A stretch of 64,000 bases of DNA. Source: Lineus longissimus (lineage: Eukaryota > Nemertea > Pilidiophora > Heteronemertea > Lineidae). The translations under genes were made by a program, and so were the position numbers. The stretch lies in contig NC_088315.1 of the NCBI RefSeq assembly GCF_910592395.1, positions 9,676,501 to 9,740,500 on the forward strand. The letters run 5' to 3'. Positions 52,264 through 64,000 of the stretch are shown piece after piece. How positions within the stretch are numbered: position 1 is the stretch's first letter; each line of letters begins with the position of its first letter. The notes beneath the pieces were generated by a model that did not search any database, was not told where the DNA came from, and was given only the letters and a program-made list of their open reading frames with translations.

Positions 52264-54260
52264 AACTTATGTGGCAGAGCTTTGGTAGAACTAGCAATAA
52301 AATATAGTTTTCTTTTTGAGTAATCGACTTTTCCATTCATGTCCAAAGGCATCCTCCATGTGTCATGCCGGAGTACACAAACTCTAGTCCACCGATCTAA
52401 AGTCCATTTCAGAATATTCAAGAATCAGGATATATTATGCGCACCTGTGGTTTCTACGATTCAAAATGTTCAATTGTCAGGTGAAATCAGTTGGCAACAC
52501 CAAGTGGTCTGTTTTTTCATTACATCCTGTTCAGACTGGGTATTTCTGTCAATTCTGAAGTAATTGATGAAACTGGCCTTATATCGGTGAAAATATAGTA
52601 GAACGTTCTTGTGGGAAGCGGGTTACACATACACATCTGATTGTATTGTCACAGGTCAAAGAGGATAAATGCCAGTCCTGTGACAACAACTGATGTCAAA
52701 AGTAACTTTCTTAAAACCAGCGGTCACTGGGCCACACAAATACTATGCTGCTGCTGAAGTTGTTATTTAGAAATCGAAACCTGCAAGTTGATATGGATGG
52801 TGTCCTCAGAGGATACTCTCCCCAACTGCACTAACGGGTAATCTGAGTTACCAAATCTCTGCAGAGGCCAAACATAGTTATTCCCACTGTGGCTTCTCGC
52901 GGCTGTAATCACAGCGGGAAAACGATGCAGTGGAATCAGGCCTTCACTGACACAAACGCATGAGATGCGATTTCCCAATCTGACAAACCAATATCTTCAA
53001 TTGACAGGAGGGATGGATTACAAGTTACGAATTGAATAAAGTGACTTCAACAAAAGCAATCGCTCACTGACTTGTGCACGGATTGAAAGTCGAGATAAGG
53101 ACGTAATACACTGTGAACAATAACCTTTGATTCTATCGCCATCTCCACAATTAATTCACTGGAAATTATTATAATTCCAACTATTTATGGATGTGACTTC
53201 TCGGACTGTAATCAAGTGGGCTAATTATACCGCATATGATGAATGTTACATAATAGAAACCACTAGCATATGAAATGAAAGATCCCAGTGACGGATACCA
53301 ATCAGAGAAATCCATGGCAGGGCCGGCTTGGTGAAGACAAAGGAGCACAGATATGAATTCCCAGGGGTGTGATTTCGTCCTTTCGTCTTTGTTTTCACAT
53401 TGCAAGATCAGTTAGGAGATGACCCTCATAAAGTAGGATGCTAGTGCCAATAAATGTCACATCATGAAACTGGAAATAGAGTTTTATTAAGTCAACTTGA
53501 TGACTTGTTGACGTAATTCATCACGGGATCAATCACACCTCAGAAATCATGGATGCAGCTCTTCTCCCAGAAGTGGCATCAATAAAATTTGGGAAAGGCA
53601 GCCCCACTAAGATAGCACTGCAGGAATTCGGAAATTTTAGTGCAACATTTTTTGGAGTATCTGCGGGCTACGAGTCAAATTAGTCATTTGCCTATTTGGG
53701 GAGAGGCACCCTGAAAAACTGTTGCTTGACAAAAAGCAGGCGCATATATGCCCTGTGACCCTCCCCTAAATCTGTCAATGTGAGACAAAGAGATAACACA
53801 TATCTCAATCAATTACTTTCTCCATATGTGTGGTGATGTCAGTTCAATGAGGAAAACGAAATCCACCATTGCCAACCTGCACTCCTCAGCTGACGAATCA
53901 AAGTCGACCCAAAAGTCTGGGCACCTTATTTCAATGAAAGATACTGCCCTTAGGAGCTTAAAGTGATCAGTTACAAGTCGTGGTTATGAAACCATATTAT
54001 AGTAGTCTGTACTATATCATGGACCAATAAGCCATTGATTTCCTATCATACTCACACCGATCAATCAAGCACACTTCATATCATCCGGTTATATGCATTA
54101 CTTGATACCAAGCTGCCACATGCATAATCAATTTTTGAGTAGGCCAATATGTGAAACCTCAGCGAAAAAGCGTAATTTCTGTAGATCTAGATGATTTCTG
54201 CAAGCAAGGCGTTTAAGAAATCAGTTCTTAGCCTCAACATTGTAAGAAATGTTAAGAGCC

Positions 54261-54706
54261 AGGAACATTACTTCCTCAAAACTGCTTCTGGTCCGAGTCC
54301 AACAACTGGTTTTCTCTCTGACTAGAACCAAGGTTTGAGTCCAGTGTGACACCCATAAGACTTGTTTTTAGGATTTTGTGAGATACTATCATACTTTTTG
54401 CCAGGAATATATTACTTCCCGAAACTGCTTCTGGTCCGAGTCCAACAACTCAACTGGTCATCTCTCTGATTTGAACCTAGGTTTGAGTTCGGCGTGACAT
54501 CCACAAGACTTGTTTTTAGGATATGTGAGATTCTATCATACTTTTTGCCAGGAATATATTACTTCCTCGAAACTACTTCTGGTCAAAGTCCAACAACTCA
54601 ACTGGTGATCTCTCTGATTTGAACCTAGGTTTGAGTTTGGTGGGATACCTATAAGACTTGTTTTCAGGATTATGAAGGATTCTAGCTCGTACTTTTTCCC
54701 AGGAAT
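54261..54706. repeat. 142-151 bp tandem repeat, 3 copies
   Basis: AGGAATATATTACTTCC (or AGGAACATTACTTCC) starts units at 54261, 54403 and 54550, with the beginning of a fourth at 54701. Shared blocks are AACTGCTTCTGGTC, GAGTCCAACAACT, AGGTTTGAGT and AAGACTTGTTTTTAGGAT. Diverged and non-coding. Confidence 0.92.
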
Positions 54707-55141
54707 GGTTATGTAATGCCGCAACCACTGACTTTTTACTTTAGGATCATTTGGGCACCAAGTCACAAGGAAGTCACCATTATTGATCTCCATCATCAGG
54801 TCGATAATCACAACAGCAATTTCAGCAACAAAACCAATAACTGCCAATTTATTCCTATTTTATTGTCTCGTTATTCCCAATCCATGTTACTTTGGCCAAA
54901 ATCCTCTACGATTACAAAGCTAGACCAATATTCAATCAAACACCATTCAAGATAAAATCGATACCTGCAAGGGCGGCCTAGTTTGGGGTGACGGCAATAA
55001 CACAGTAATATTGGCAACCATTTGGCCATAGGGTCTGATTGGTAATTGGTTCAATAATCTCCTGATTGCTGCTGCAGGAGCGAGAAGTTCAATCGGCTAA
55101 CACAAACTGATAATAGTGTCTCTGACGGCAACTGATCATTA

Positions 55142-56031
55142 CAGGGCTGCTCACCCCAGATTTTTTTTGTGTGTATTGTGACCCCCAGAATTGAGTATTT
55201 TCCCTCTTAATTGAGTATTTTTGATATTTTGAATGAAAGAAATGAGTATTATTTGCAATAAATGAGTATCCATAAAAACACCTCTATTTTCAATTATTTT
55301 AATGCAATATTGAACACAGAAAATACAATGAGCGAACGAAACCCACTTTTTGAATGGTTTTTCAGACTAAAACATTGCTGATTTGTCGACACAGCTATAC
55401 AACCTAATACCTTCCATTAAATGGATGCACACTTGGCGCTTTGACTGCAACTTTCACTTTTCAGACACACACATACACAAAATTCAAATCTTACAGGCAC
55501 GTTTAAGTGCTTTGAGGTATACATAAAAGTCCAAAAAATCACTGAGTGGCCTTTTCAAAATGTTCCAGCAGCAGCCAATCATTAAATTAAATTTAATGTT
55601 GGAAGAAATAAAATAATCACCAAGGCTTGAAATAAGAGGTCTCAAGCAACGCCTCAAGCAAACCAAACCACCAGATACATAGCCTTTCGAGTACAGCGAG
55701 CGAGACTGGATTGGTTCGATTGTCTGCTGATAGGCGCCACTACTAACTTCTTCTAGGGCGGGAACTGGCAGGCGGGAATCGGGAAGCTTTCGTTGGACCG
55801 GGGGCGGCGGACCGGGGCGGGGTTTGAAATCGTTGGGGGTTGTTAAAGAAAACGTACAAAGCACATGAAATAACGTACAATTTTAACAAACATCAATGCG
55901 TATTTTGAAAAATATTTGCGTACTTTATTCATGAAATGAAATGCGTACAAATTCTTACAATTACGTACTTGCGTATTCAGACATCACAACGCGTACCAAA
56001 TACGTTAATTACGTATGGGTGCGAAGCCCTG
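55142..56031. mobile_element. Non-autonomous hAT-type transposon with 6-bp target duplication
   Basis: Starts CAGGGCTGCTCACCCC and ends GGGTGCGAAGCCCTG, whose inverse is CAGGGCTTCGCACCC. A perfect TCATTA flanks both sides (55136-55141 and 56032-56037). CAGGG ends are typical of hAT elements; the duplication is 6 bp rather than the usual 8. Sub-terminal repeats are GAGTAT at the left (55193, 55213, 55244, 55264) and GCGTAT/GCGTAC at the right (about 55899-55991). In the middle, a minus-strand open frame (55484-55864) encodes a Pro-rich stretch, FKPRPGPPPPVQRKLPDSRL, with no transposase motif, so the element cannot move on its own. Confidence 0.8.
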
Positions 56032-57646
56032 TCATTAGTACTGACCACTGGTGAAGGTTGGCCAGACATGCGAAAGGAATGTGGCTAGCCCCCAGACTCA
56101 ACAATCTAAGACCACTTCAATGATTAATACGAATCGACATAACTGGACAAGCTGGAGCATTACGTTAAGACCAACGGACAACGTGGTGTCACCAACGTAT
56201 CCACTGGCTATCCAAACCGAACATGTTGAACAGCATCGAATGACCAGTGTTTCCCCTCCAATTTCTGGAACATTCGGAAACAGTCTCAGATGAATCTGGA
56301 GTATGTTGGCTCCAAAATGTAAAGTTGTATAAACCGCTGATACAGAATTAATATCAGAGCTCCAATGTATCCAGCATTGGTCATCAGTATAGCAGATCAA
56401 TCTCTCCATTTGATTCGGGACTTGCAGCTTTTGTTCAACGCCCAACGAAAGGACTTGGTGAGACAAAAAATACATATTATTTCAGGTCCGATAAACCTCC
56501 ACTCGCTTGACAAATCTAGTGTTGCGGGACCTCACAAATGACGTCACGTCATACCTTAATCTGTTTGGCATAATTCATGACGTCACGCATCACATGATTG
56601 GTCACATGATCGGAAGTTCATCAGACCAGAAAGCCCGATTTTTCAACACTATAAAAGCGGTCGTCGGGCCTCGACAGAAAGCAGCAAGTTCCGTATTGAC
56701 AGAACTAGCCAAGCAAACTGAAACAGCAGCTGTTCAGACTACATTGATTTGGGTCATTCAGAGGGATCAAAGATCGGCCAGTGTCAATATACACTGTATT
56801 CCCCCCCATCTCATTCGATGGGGTTTCTGGTACATCAGGTCAGATCCATCACCATTCAAGATTATCAGATTTATCCTGTACACGTTTAGTCAATCAATGG
56901 AGATGTGACATATTGGAAGCTGTCAATCAACCTGTCACTCCACACTGGCCTTCGACCTCACCCTGACTGTCAATTAGGACAGCTATGGTCAGAGCAGAAG
57001 TTCTTATTAAAGATTTACTGGCGCAGACAGGGTAAACATATAGATTAAGACATGAATTTTATAGATTTGTGATTAGTTCTCTGGGCAGCTGTTTTTGCAA
57101 GGACAATTCTGAACTGCTGAGATGAGCTGAAATTGTTGACAGAATATCCACACTTTTTTTTGTGATGGATTTAGCCTTTGAATATCAATTCGTTCCTAGA
57201 AACGGTCCAAAGGCCTGCTATGGGAGGATTGCTGGTGGAGATTCCCCATGAAATACTTCACCGGTGCTCGTCGGTCATCTTGTTGATGTTGCCAGGGGAT
57301 GAGCCACAGGCTGTTTGCGAATTCCATCAACACCTTAACCTAAAGAGATTAGTAATTGGTCTTGTCAATACAGCATCTCGTAAGGAATATACAATGTAGC
57401 TAACCTTACTCCTGAGACATTCCAGCATTACCAGTACCAGCAGTATATTAAAGGCAGTGGTCATCTCCCTATATCTGCAGATCTGCTATGAGCAGCGCTG
57501 TCTTCCTCATCAGACATTTTACTTATAAACTCACCTGATCAACTCAGCTGATCTCAGTGGACCAAGCAGTGCTCACATGATCAAGCAGTGTCTGTTTCTA
57601 TATGGAGCCTGGGGAGAGCCAGCTAATTACTAAGTACTATCCTTAA

Positions 57647-57945
57647 CCTCTTGAATACAGGTGACCGACCAGTCGGTCATTTTGAAATAACGTTTTTTCC
57701 CAACGACCGTCAGGTCGGTCTCAGTGATATTTTTATTCCCTTGAGATGGGACGCTAGTTTATTGCTTGTTTTAGCGTGTTTGATGTACAGTAGGGTCAGT
57801 TAGAGCATGCCTGGGCAGATGGCACCTTGGTACCGGACTTTGGCGGTTGTATGCGGGCGGTATACATCGTGAAAGTCAGACCCAATTTCGCAACCACGTG
57901 ACCACCCTGGGATCCCGGGATTTTCAAGTTTTGGGATTCAAAAGG
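57647..57945. mobile_element. Non-autonomous piggyBac-type transposon
   Basis: The ends CCTCTTGAATAC and, inverted, CCTTTTGAATCC are flanked on each side by TTAA (57643-57646 and 57946-57949), the hallmark target site of piggyBac. A sub-terminal palindrome GACCGACCAGTCGGTC follows the left end, and a related CGACCGTCAGGTCGG lies further in. The 299-bp element has no transposase. Confidence 0.85.
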
Positions 57946-58574
57946 TTAAGGTCAGCTCTCATAAGCTATAATATTATTATGAGATATAATGATACCACGC
58001 ATCCGTGGAAAAATGGCAACGAATATTTCGGGGTTTACAGTATGCTACAAATCATCAATATTCCTGGGGAAAACTTCCAAAAGCAGACAAGAACTGTGCA
58101 CTGGTTTCAATCTTCCCACAGAGAATTGAAAGCAGAACTATTCAGTTTGATCTATAGCAGTAACCCTTCACGATATATTCAGGTAACACGGTGTATTCCC
58201 AAGCAGAAACACACCTTGGCTTTGCTATGATAAAAAATAGCAACCTCTCTAAATATTATGATTGGATTTCTGTAGCATTGAGCTAGCAAGGAATCCTTGA
58301 TCAATCAGGGATAAGAAATGTACTAGAGTATCTGTAAGAAATGGACTTCAGTATCTACATGTACAATGATTACTATAATATTAGAGATTCAACGGATGAA
58401 CCATCTTAAACAAATGATGTTCTGAGATCCAAACAATATAGTTGGATCTGGAGAAGAAATTCTTGCTTGGAGCTATAAACAACACAGGAGTGTTCTTGTG
58501 GCTTGAGTCTAAAATACCAATGACAGGAGTCCAGTCTTAAACATCAAGACACAAATCCTACCACGAAAATGGCT

Positions 58575-59400
58575 GCCAATATATCACATCTCACCAGCCA
58601 AAATACAAACATCTAGCAACATCAACACTGATAAGGAAACACCTGTAGGTTGTCTTTACAATGGTTTTCCAATGAACTTCATATTCACGTGTCATAATAT
58701 ACTTTCAATCATTCACATGTGGCAAGAAGAATGATCACGACACTTCCAAAGTGCACGCTACATCTAGAAATTCACATAATACGTGAATCAAGGAATGAAT
58801 GCACTCTATTCTTCCTGATGATTCTTCCTGCCTGGAACATGACATCTCACCAGCCCAATTACAAACAATCCAAGAGAGGGCAATTAGCGAGAGGGCAATT
58901 AGCGAGAGGGCAATTAGCGAGAGGGCAATTAGCAATGGCAACACTAATACAGAAGCATGTGTAGTGTTGCAGGTCGTCTCCACAATGCAAAGGTTTTCAG
59001 CAGAACTTCAAATTCAGGTATCATTACTTAATAACATTTACATGTGAACGAGAAGTATGATCCAGATATTCTGCATCTAGGGATTCACATGACACGTGAA
59101 TCAAGGTACGTATGCACTCTATTCTTCCTAATGATTCTTCCTTTCTCCAACAATCTCACCAACCCAATTAGAAACAATCCATGAGACAGCATCGAGCAAC
59201 ATCAACATTGACTAGGGAGCACCTGCAGTGTGGCAGGTTGTCTTCAAAATGGTTTTCAACAGAACTTTGTTATTCATGTGTCATGATTTACTTTTTACCA
59301 CGAAATGAAAAGATGATGAAGACACTTTCAAAGTGCATGCTGCATCTAGATATTCACATGACACGTGAATCAAGGATCGAAAACGATCATTCCTCCTACC
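58575..59400. repeat. About 250-310 bp tandem repeat, 3 copies, with a 15-bp x4 insert
   Basis: Three diverged units (about 58575-58837, 58838-59146, 59147-59400) share CATCTCACCAGCCCAATTA, GGTTGTCTTCAAAATGG, CACATGACACGTGAATCAAG and CACTCTATTCTTCCT. The middle unit contains a perfect 15-base repeat GAGAGGGCAATTAGC in four copies (58874-58933). No coding sequence recognised. Confidence 0.85.
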
Positions 59401-59899
59401 CAGAACTAGCAGGATGACAGGATGTGAATCACGTGAACACGTGAAAAATGACCCTTTATCAACAACAAGTGCGTCAGGCACACTAGTCAAAATTAGGATG
59501 ACGAGGATGACAACGAGATGTTGTCGGAAAAAAGAGCCAGCTTTTTTAGATTGTACACACAGTACCGGCCGATGCATGGCAGGAGATACCCAGGCCGCCA
59601 GCAAATGTAATAGATCCAATCACTGCTCATGTGCTGGGAAGATGGAAGTTGACTTAGGTACTGGGATTGGGTGTAAAACACTCAGAAATCACCAAAGAAG
59701 CTGTTATTCTTGAATGCTGCTTGTCCTCAGCTGGTGGATAAGTGTTTGGTCACACCTAGTCCTTAGTATACTTTCCATAACGAATATTTTTCCAGGACAA
59801 GGATGATAGACTGGAACTCTTGAAATACAGACACACCAAGGCTGCAATGTCATTAGAATAACAAAATAGGGTTCTTGTCATTTGGAAAAGCAGTCAGTG

Positions 59900-60228
59900 A
59901 CTAAGGTCTGATATAAATATCATCATCACCATAATAATACGTCATCACGATAATGAAATAGCTTTGAGCTACCAGATTCGTGGGCTCACTCAGGCCTTGT
60001 ACGCAGATATAGTGCGTGATCCTCCACACCCATCGGCTTGTGAGATATTTACAAGCAGTCAATGCCAATACTAAGGTCTGATATCAATATCATCATCAAC
60101 ATGATAATATGTCATCATCACGTTAATAAAACGGCTTAAAGCTACCAGATCCGTGGGTTCTGCTCTCTCAGGCCTCGTGCGCGGGTATAGTGTGTGATCC
60201 TCTACACACATCGGCTTGTGAGATATTG
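59900..60228. repeat. About 170-bp direct duplication
   Basis: 59900-60050 and 60071-60228 share CTAAGGTCTGATATMAATAT, CATCATCAMCATRATAAT, AGCTACCAGAT and CATCGGCTTGTGAGATATT, with scattered differences. Non-coding. Confidence 0.9.
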
Positions 60229-61249
60229 ATTGTGTGCTCTGAACTCCCCTGGGGCCGTACCGGTAATGTGACAATATTTCATGAGCACACAATGACAGTT
60301 AATGGAACATATCATGATTATCTAAATGCCAGCATCATTTTGCGAAGTGCAGTGTGAAGTGGGAGCAGCTTCCGTTGGTACATGGGTACATCAGGTCGGT
60401 CATCGCCAAAGCACACACACTGATCAAGCACGTGTCTTGTAGGTTGGACTGTGCAAGTGGAAGAAATGTCCATCATACTTCAGCCATGTCAGTCCTGTGC
60501 AGAGGTATTGAAACTTCTCATATAAATAACTAGACAATCAAAGAACAAAAACGTGAATCATCAACTGGCTTGGGACTGGCAAAATATTCTGACTCTGCCC
60601 AACAAAACATCTGATTGTCTGTCAAAAAAATCTATTTTTTTTGGTCATTTTAAATGAGTCAGTTTAAAGACATCAATATGATGGCATATTTATCATCAAA
60701 GCTGTGTAAGGAAGAACCTCTCTCTACAAAGGTCGCCTAACAAAGATGGTCAATGCTGGCCATGTCCTACCTATGGACCCTGACACACCTGCTCAGGACG
60801 GCACTGCGCAAACCTCCTTGGCACAATACGTCCCGACATAAAACCGGACCCCTCCAAACTCCATTGCCTGAGGCAACATGCTCTTGATGAGGTCAGGTGG
60901 TTGAAGACAATCGCAAAGGACTGATTGCGGCAGCAGATTGTTTTTAGACATCGTAGCTGTGGAACAGTTTATCATGATCATGACTAAAGCTAGAATCAGG
61001 AGGTGTCCATCTAAAACACTTTCAATGACCTTAATTCACACAGAGCTGTCGCAGAAGTTGACCATGCTTTGTGATATTCACACTTTGGACGAGAGCGCTC
61101 CAAGACTATCAAAGATGGCGGCCCACTGCTCCACAACAATGGCGTCACACGTCCTTTGTGTATCTAACACAGAGGGCGGGGACGCAGATTGGCGATTTTG
61201 TCCAGTTAACAACAGGGGGTAAGGTTTAATGCCAGGATCATAAAATATC

Positions 61250-62299
61250 AATGAAATGGCCAGGGCCATTGTGCTCACCTCATGTGGAGGAAAGATGGAT
61301 AAAGAGCATGGTATTGTGTCATGTAGTGTTAGGTTTGATGTAGGTCCAAGCAATTACAATTTCCCCAAAATGGCCAATTTACAATACATTCGACCTCTGT
61401 GACCTTGAAAAGTAGGTCAAATCAAAGAAGACCCGGGTGACACATTGAATGGTTGTTAGAATTAGATGTACCTATGATATAAAATTGGTGCCAATCGGGC
61501 AAGTCATTACTAGGAATAATGGCATTTTGAAGAATTTAGGATTTGGCCCCCTCCCTGGAGGCCAAACGGCAAATCAGATCGCACCAAACTTCGGTACCTG
61601 AGATCACCTGACCAAGGGGTACATGTGTACTTAATTTGTGATCAATAGTCATTGCAGTTAAGAAACGTGCCATAGTCACGGCCTGACGGCGAATTTACGC
61701 CATTTGACCTCTGTGACCTTGACACGAAGGTCAAATTAAAAACCTGTGTGACATATACTGTATGGTGGTTAGATGTACCCATGATATCAAATTGGTGGCA
61801 ATCGGGCAAGAAGTTAAGGAATAAACACATTTTTAAGGTTTTTGGATTTTGCCCCCTGGTGGTCAAGTGGTGAATCATATTGGACCAAACTTCAGTCCCT
61901 GAGATCACCTGACTAAGGGGTAAATGTGTATCAAATTTGGTATCAATAGCCCTTGCAGTTTAGAAACGTGCCATCGTTACATCCTAACGGCCAATTCACA
62001 CCATTTGACCTCTGTGACCTTGAAAAGGAGGTCAAATCAAAAACCCGGAGGATATATGATGCACCTTTGCTAGAAGTACCTACCATATTTTTTTCAAAAT
62101 TTCCCGACTACTATTAAGGGAGATATTGCATATTTTCACTTTTAACGTTTGGCCCCCTGGTGGCCAAACAATGAAACGAATCGGACCGAAACTTGGTCTC
62201 CAAGGTGTCATTACATAAGGGTACATGTGTACCAAGTTTCAACTCAATAGCTCTAACAGTTACGAAACGTGCCCTGCTAACGGACGACGGACGACGACG

Positions 62300-62364
<65 letters not shown>

Positions 62365-62417
62365 ACGACGGACGCCACGGTATGGGATAAGCTCACCTCT
62401 GCTAAGAGGTGAGCTAA
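61250..62417 (+). repeat. GAC-tract / GCTCACC-end repeat, copy 3
   Basis: Nearly identical to the copies at 17316 and 22400, in the same orientation, with the longest GAC tract of the four (about 62281-62372, beginning with an extra CGGACGACGACGGACG). Three modules with GACCTCTGTGACCTTG lie at about 61391, 61705 and 62005. It ends in the same hairpin and CTAA. Confidence 0.9.
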
Positions 62418-64000
62418 CAAATAAGGGAGGGATGTGGTTATCCATGAATCTTTGACCGTAATATCCAGAGAAGATGACGGACTATTTGCATTAATCAAAC
62501 ATGTCATGTCGGTGCGATATGATTTATGGGCTGATCAAAGCTATCCTTTTCTACTCCCTGTAATTTTCACTGAATGTGAAGGTACAGATATTTTTGAGGT
62601 TCAGAATTTTCAGAAACTGCAACAACCATTATATACTCCCAGAAGCTGTAGCGAAACTGGAACAGAGTTCTGTATATACCTACAGAACAACGCTCTTAAA
62701 GCTTGGACATTTTTTTAGTGGCGCATGGGGCAGTCCCTCTCAGCGACTCCCCATCAGGAACCCATCTGCGGCCATATCATAAAGACTATTCAAAGCCTCG
62801 CATGTCAAGATCCGAGGTCTTGGCCAAACTGTTGAGATCTTGACTTCACTTCACTGAAGTACAAGTATGCACTGAAATCAGCAATTTTTTCAAATTGAAA
62901 ATCATTGAGCCGATTATCTGATGCCTTGAGATAGATTCATCTTGTAATCTAAGTCCAGCACTTCACATGGACCATGGGTTCCTGCTGGCAAAAATGAACT
63001 CTACATGGTTGAACAAGTCTAAGTAGCCGCTTCAAGCAGCTACAACTGTGCACATGGTCGGCTGAAGCAGTTGGCTACTTTTAGCAGAAGGTTCAAGGCA
63101 TTGACTCATGCACCAGGTGCGCCCGCATCAAACTTACCCAACTCATGGCCATTTGCTAGCCTTCTGAGCATTCCTACCAAGGCTGTTTGGCAGCCAGCAG
63201 CCGACTGTCAGGTGAAAACAACAGACTCGGATATGGTTCAAAGAACCAGATGCATTGAACTAATTCCCAACAAAAGATGAGCAAAAACAGAGCTACATTG
63301 GGTCAGTGCTTGTTACGAAGCAAAACAATCCCACATTTTGTTGTTTTTTAAAAATTTAGCAGCTGGGTCGCAGATCTTTATTAAGAGCCAAAAAAACCGA
63401 CAACGTCTCTGACTTGCAGAGCAAAAGCAGATGCATTTTATGTCTGGTTTCTTTGGACTAAAACCTCATTCATCATATTGTGGCAAACATGCATGAACAT
63501 AAGAAAGGATGCTTCCAACTCAAATGCCAGCAGCAAGACACTCTGATTACCTGCCTCTGAAGACACATTGGTTGGATTTGCTTCAAAGTCCTAGCGGTCC
63601 GATTGAAGAAGGGCTTTTCCTAGTCAGAGGAGAGGCAACTCTGCACGCAAGATGGGTAAGTCTAACAAAAACAAGAGTTGCAAGGATAAGCCCGAAGCCA
63701 CAACACATGCAAAAAGTGGTTTCAAAACAACCTGATGTGCAACTTCATTTCATCAACTGGTGTACAGAGAGGTCCCAACTCACGATATGCACTGAATACC
63801 GTCTGGTAATAAAAACTTGAGAGAGTGATGCCTCTGAATTCCTTGACATAAGGACACTCAGGATCTCCCACAGTGATACTTACACAAGTCATCAAAGTTT
63901 ATGAGCCCTGGCATGGCCAACTGACTCATTCTATGGAGACATCTTCATATTTCTGGATCCAATAAGATCAAACGTGGTCATCTTCTTTTGCTTATTCAGC

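Noticed and set aside
52763-52990. Minus-strand frame with acceptor-like TTTGTCAG and ending CTTGCAG/GTTTCG
   Set aside because: The donor is poor and the peptide (HRFPAVITAARSHSGNNY) matches no family I recognise.
63884-63920. Possible minus-strand first exon MPGLINFDDL followed by GTAAGTATC
   Set aside because: The donor is good, but the peptide is too short to identify and its phase (one extra base) does not fit the WW2 exon. It cannot be supported alone.

Overview
The window is eukaryotic: split exons with GT-AG introns, AT-rich non-coding DNA, SINE, LINE and DNA-transposon remnants, and many minisatellites. The repeat families (a TA-flanked mini-transposon beginning CAGTGGAACCTC, and a 1.1-1.4 kb repeat with a GAC tract and a GCTCACC hairpin end) resemble ones known from marine invertebrates. 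I infer a marine bilaterian, perhaps a lophotrochozoan, but the species cannot be fixed from the sequence.

One protein-coding gene is recognisable, on the minus strand: the ARHGAP39 / Vilse (CrossGAP) Rho-GAP orthologue. Four consecutive coding exons join in a consistent frame: 26915-26777 (second WW domain, ending PLAKLQ), 5166-5074 (starting TLKQNTE, as in vertebrate ARHGAP39), 1557-1468, and 978-1, which runs off the left edge. Together they give the WW2 domain and the start of the long Ser/Arg/His-rich disordered linker. The MyTH4 and RhoGAP domains should lie left of the window. The first WW domain and the start codon were not found up to 64000, so they are probably to the right. Nearly everything right of base 978 is therefore intronic or 5' to this gene.

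The rest is repeats. Tandem arrays: 28 bp x35 (2.0-3.0 kb), 36 bp x4 (12.0 kb), about 166 bp x10 (20.7-22.3 kb), 42 bp x19 (27.0-27.8 kb), 57/58 bp x6 (30.6-31.0 kb), 51 bp x4 (32.0 kb), 182 bp x5 (32.7-33.6 kb), 298 bp x2 (36.6-37.2 kb), 55 bp x17 (37.5-38.5 kb), and shorter ones at 48.2, 54.3, 58.6 and 59.9 kb. Dispersed elements: four same-strand copies of the 1.1-1.4 kb repeat (17.3, 22.4, 28.8, 61.3 kb), four Tc1/mariner-type mini-elements (9.0, 9.3, 47.1, 48.8 kb), one complete-looking hAT-type element with a 6-bp target duplication (55.1-56.0 kb), one piggyBac-type element flanked by TTAA (57.6-57.9 kb), a LINE reverse-transcriptase C-terminal remnant (19.6 kb), two tRNA-derived SINEs (24.8 and 43.7 kb), and several fold-back elements.

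No operon, CRISPR array, rRNA gene or convincing tRNA gene is present. I see no undescribed multi-gene system. The most unusual items are a repeat family carrying twelve clustered nuclear-receptor-type AGGTCA arrays inside the intron and 5' region, several minisatellites with strictly invariant period, and a WW-domain protein whose own linker carries two PPxY ligands and six copies of a short R-x-S-[LV]-D-like motif.
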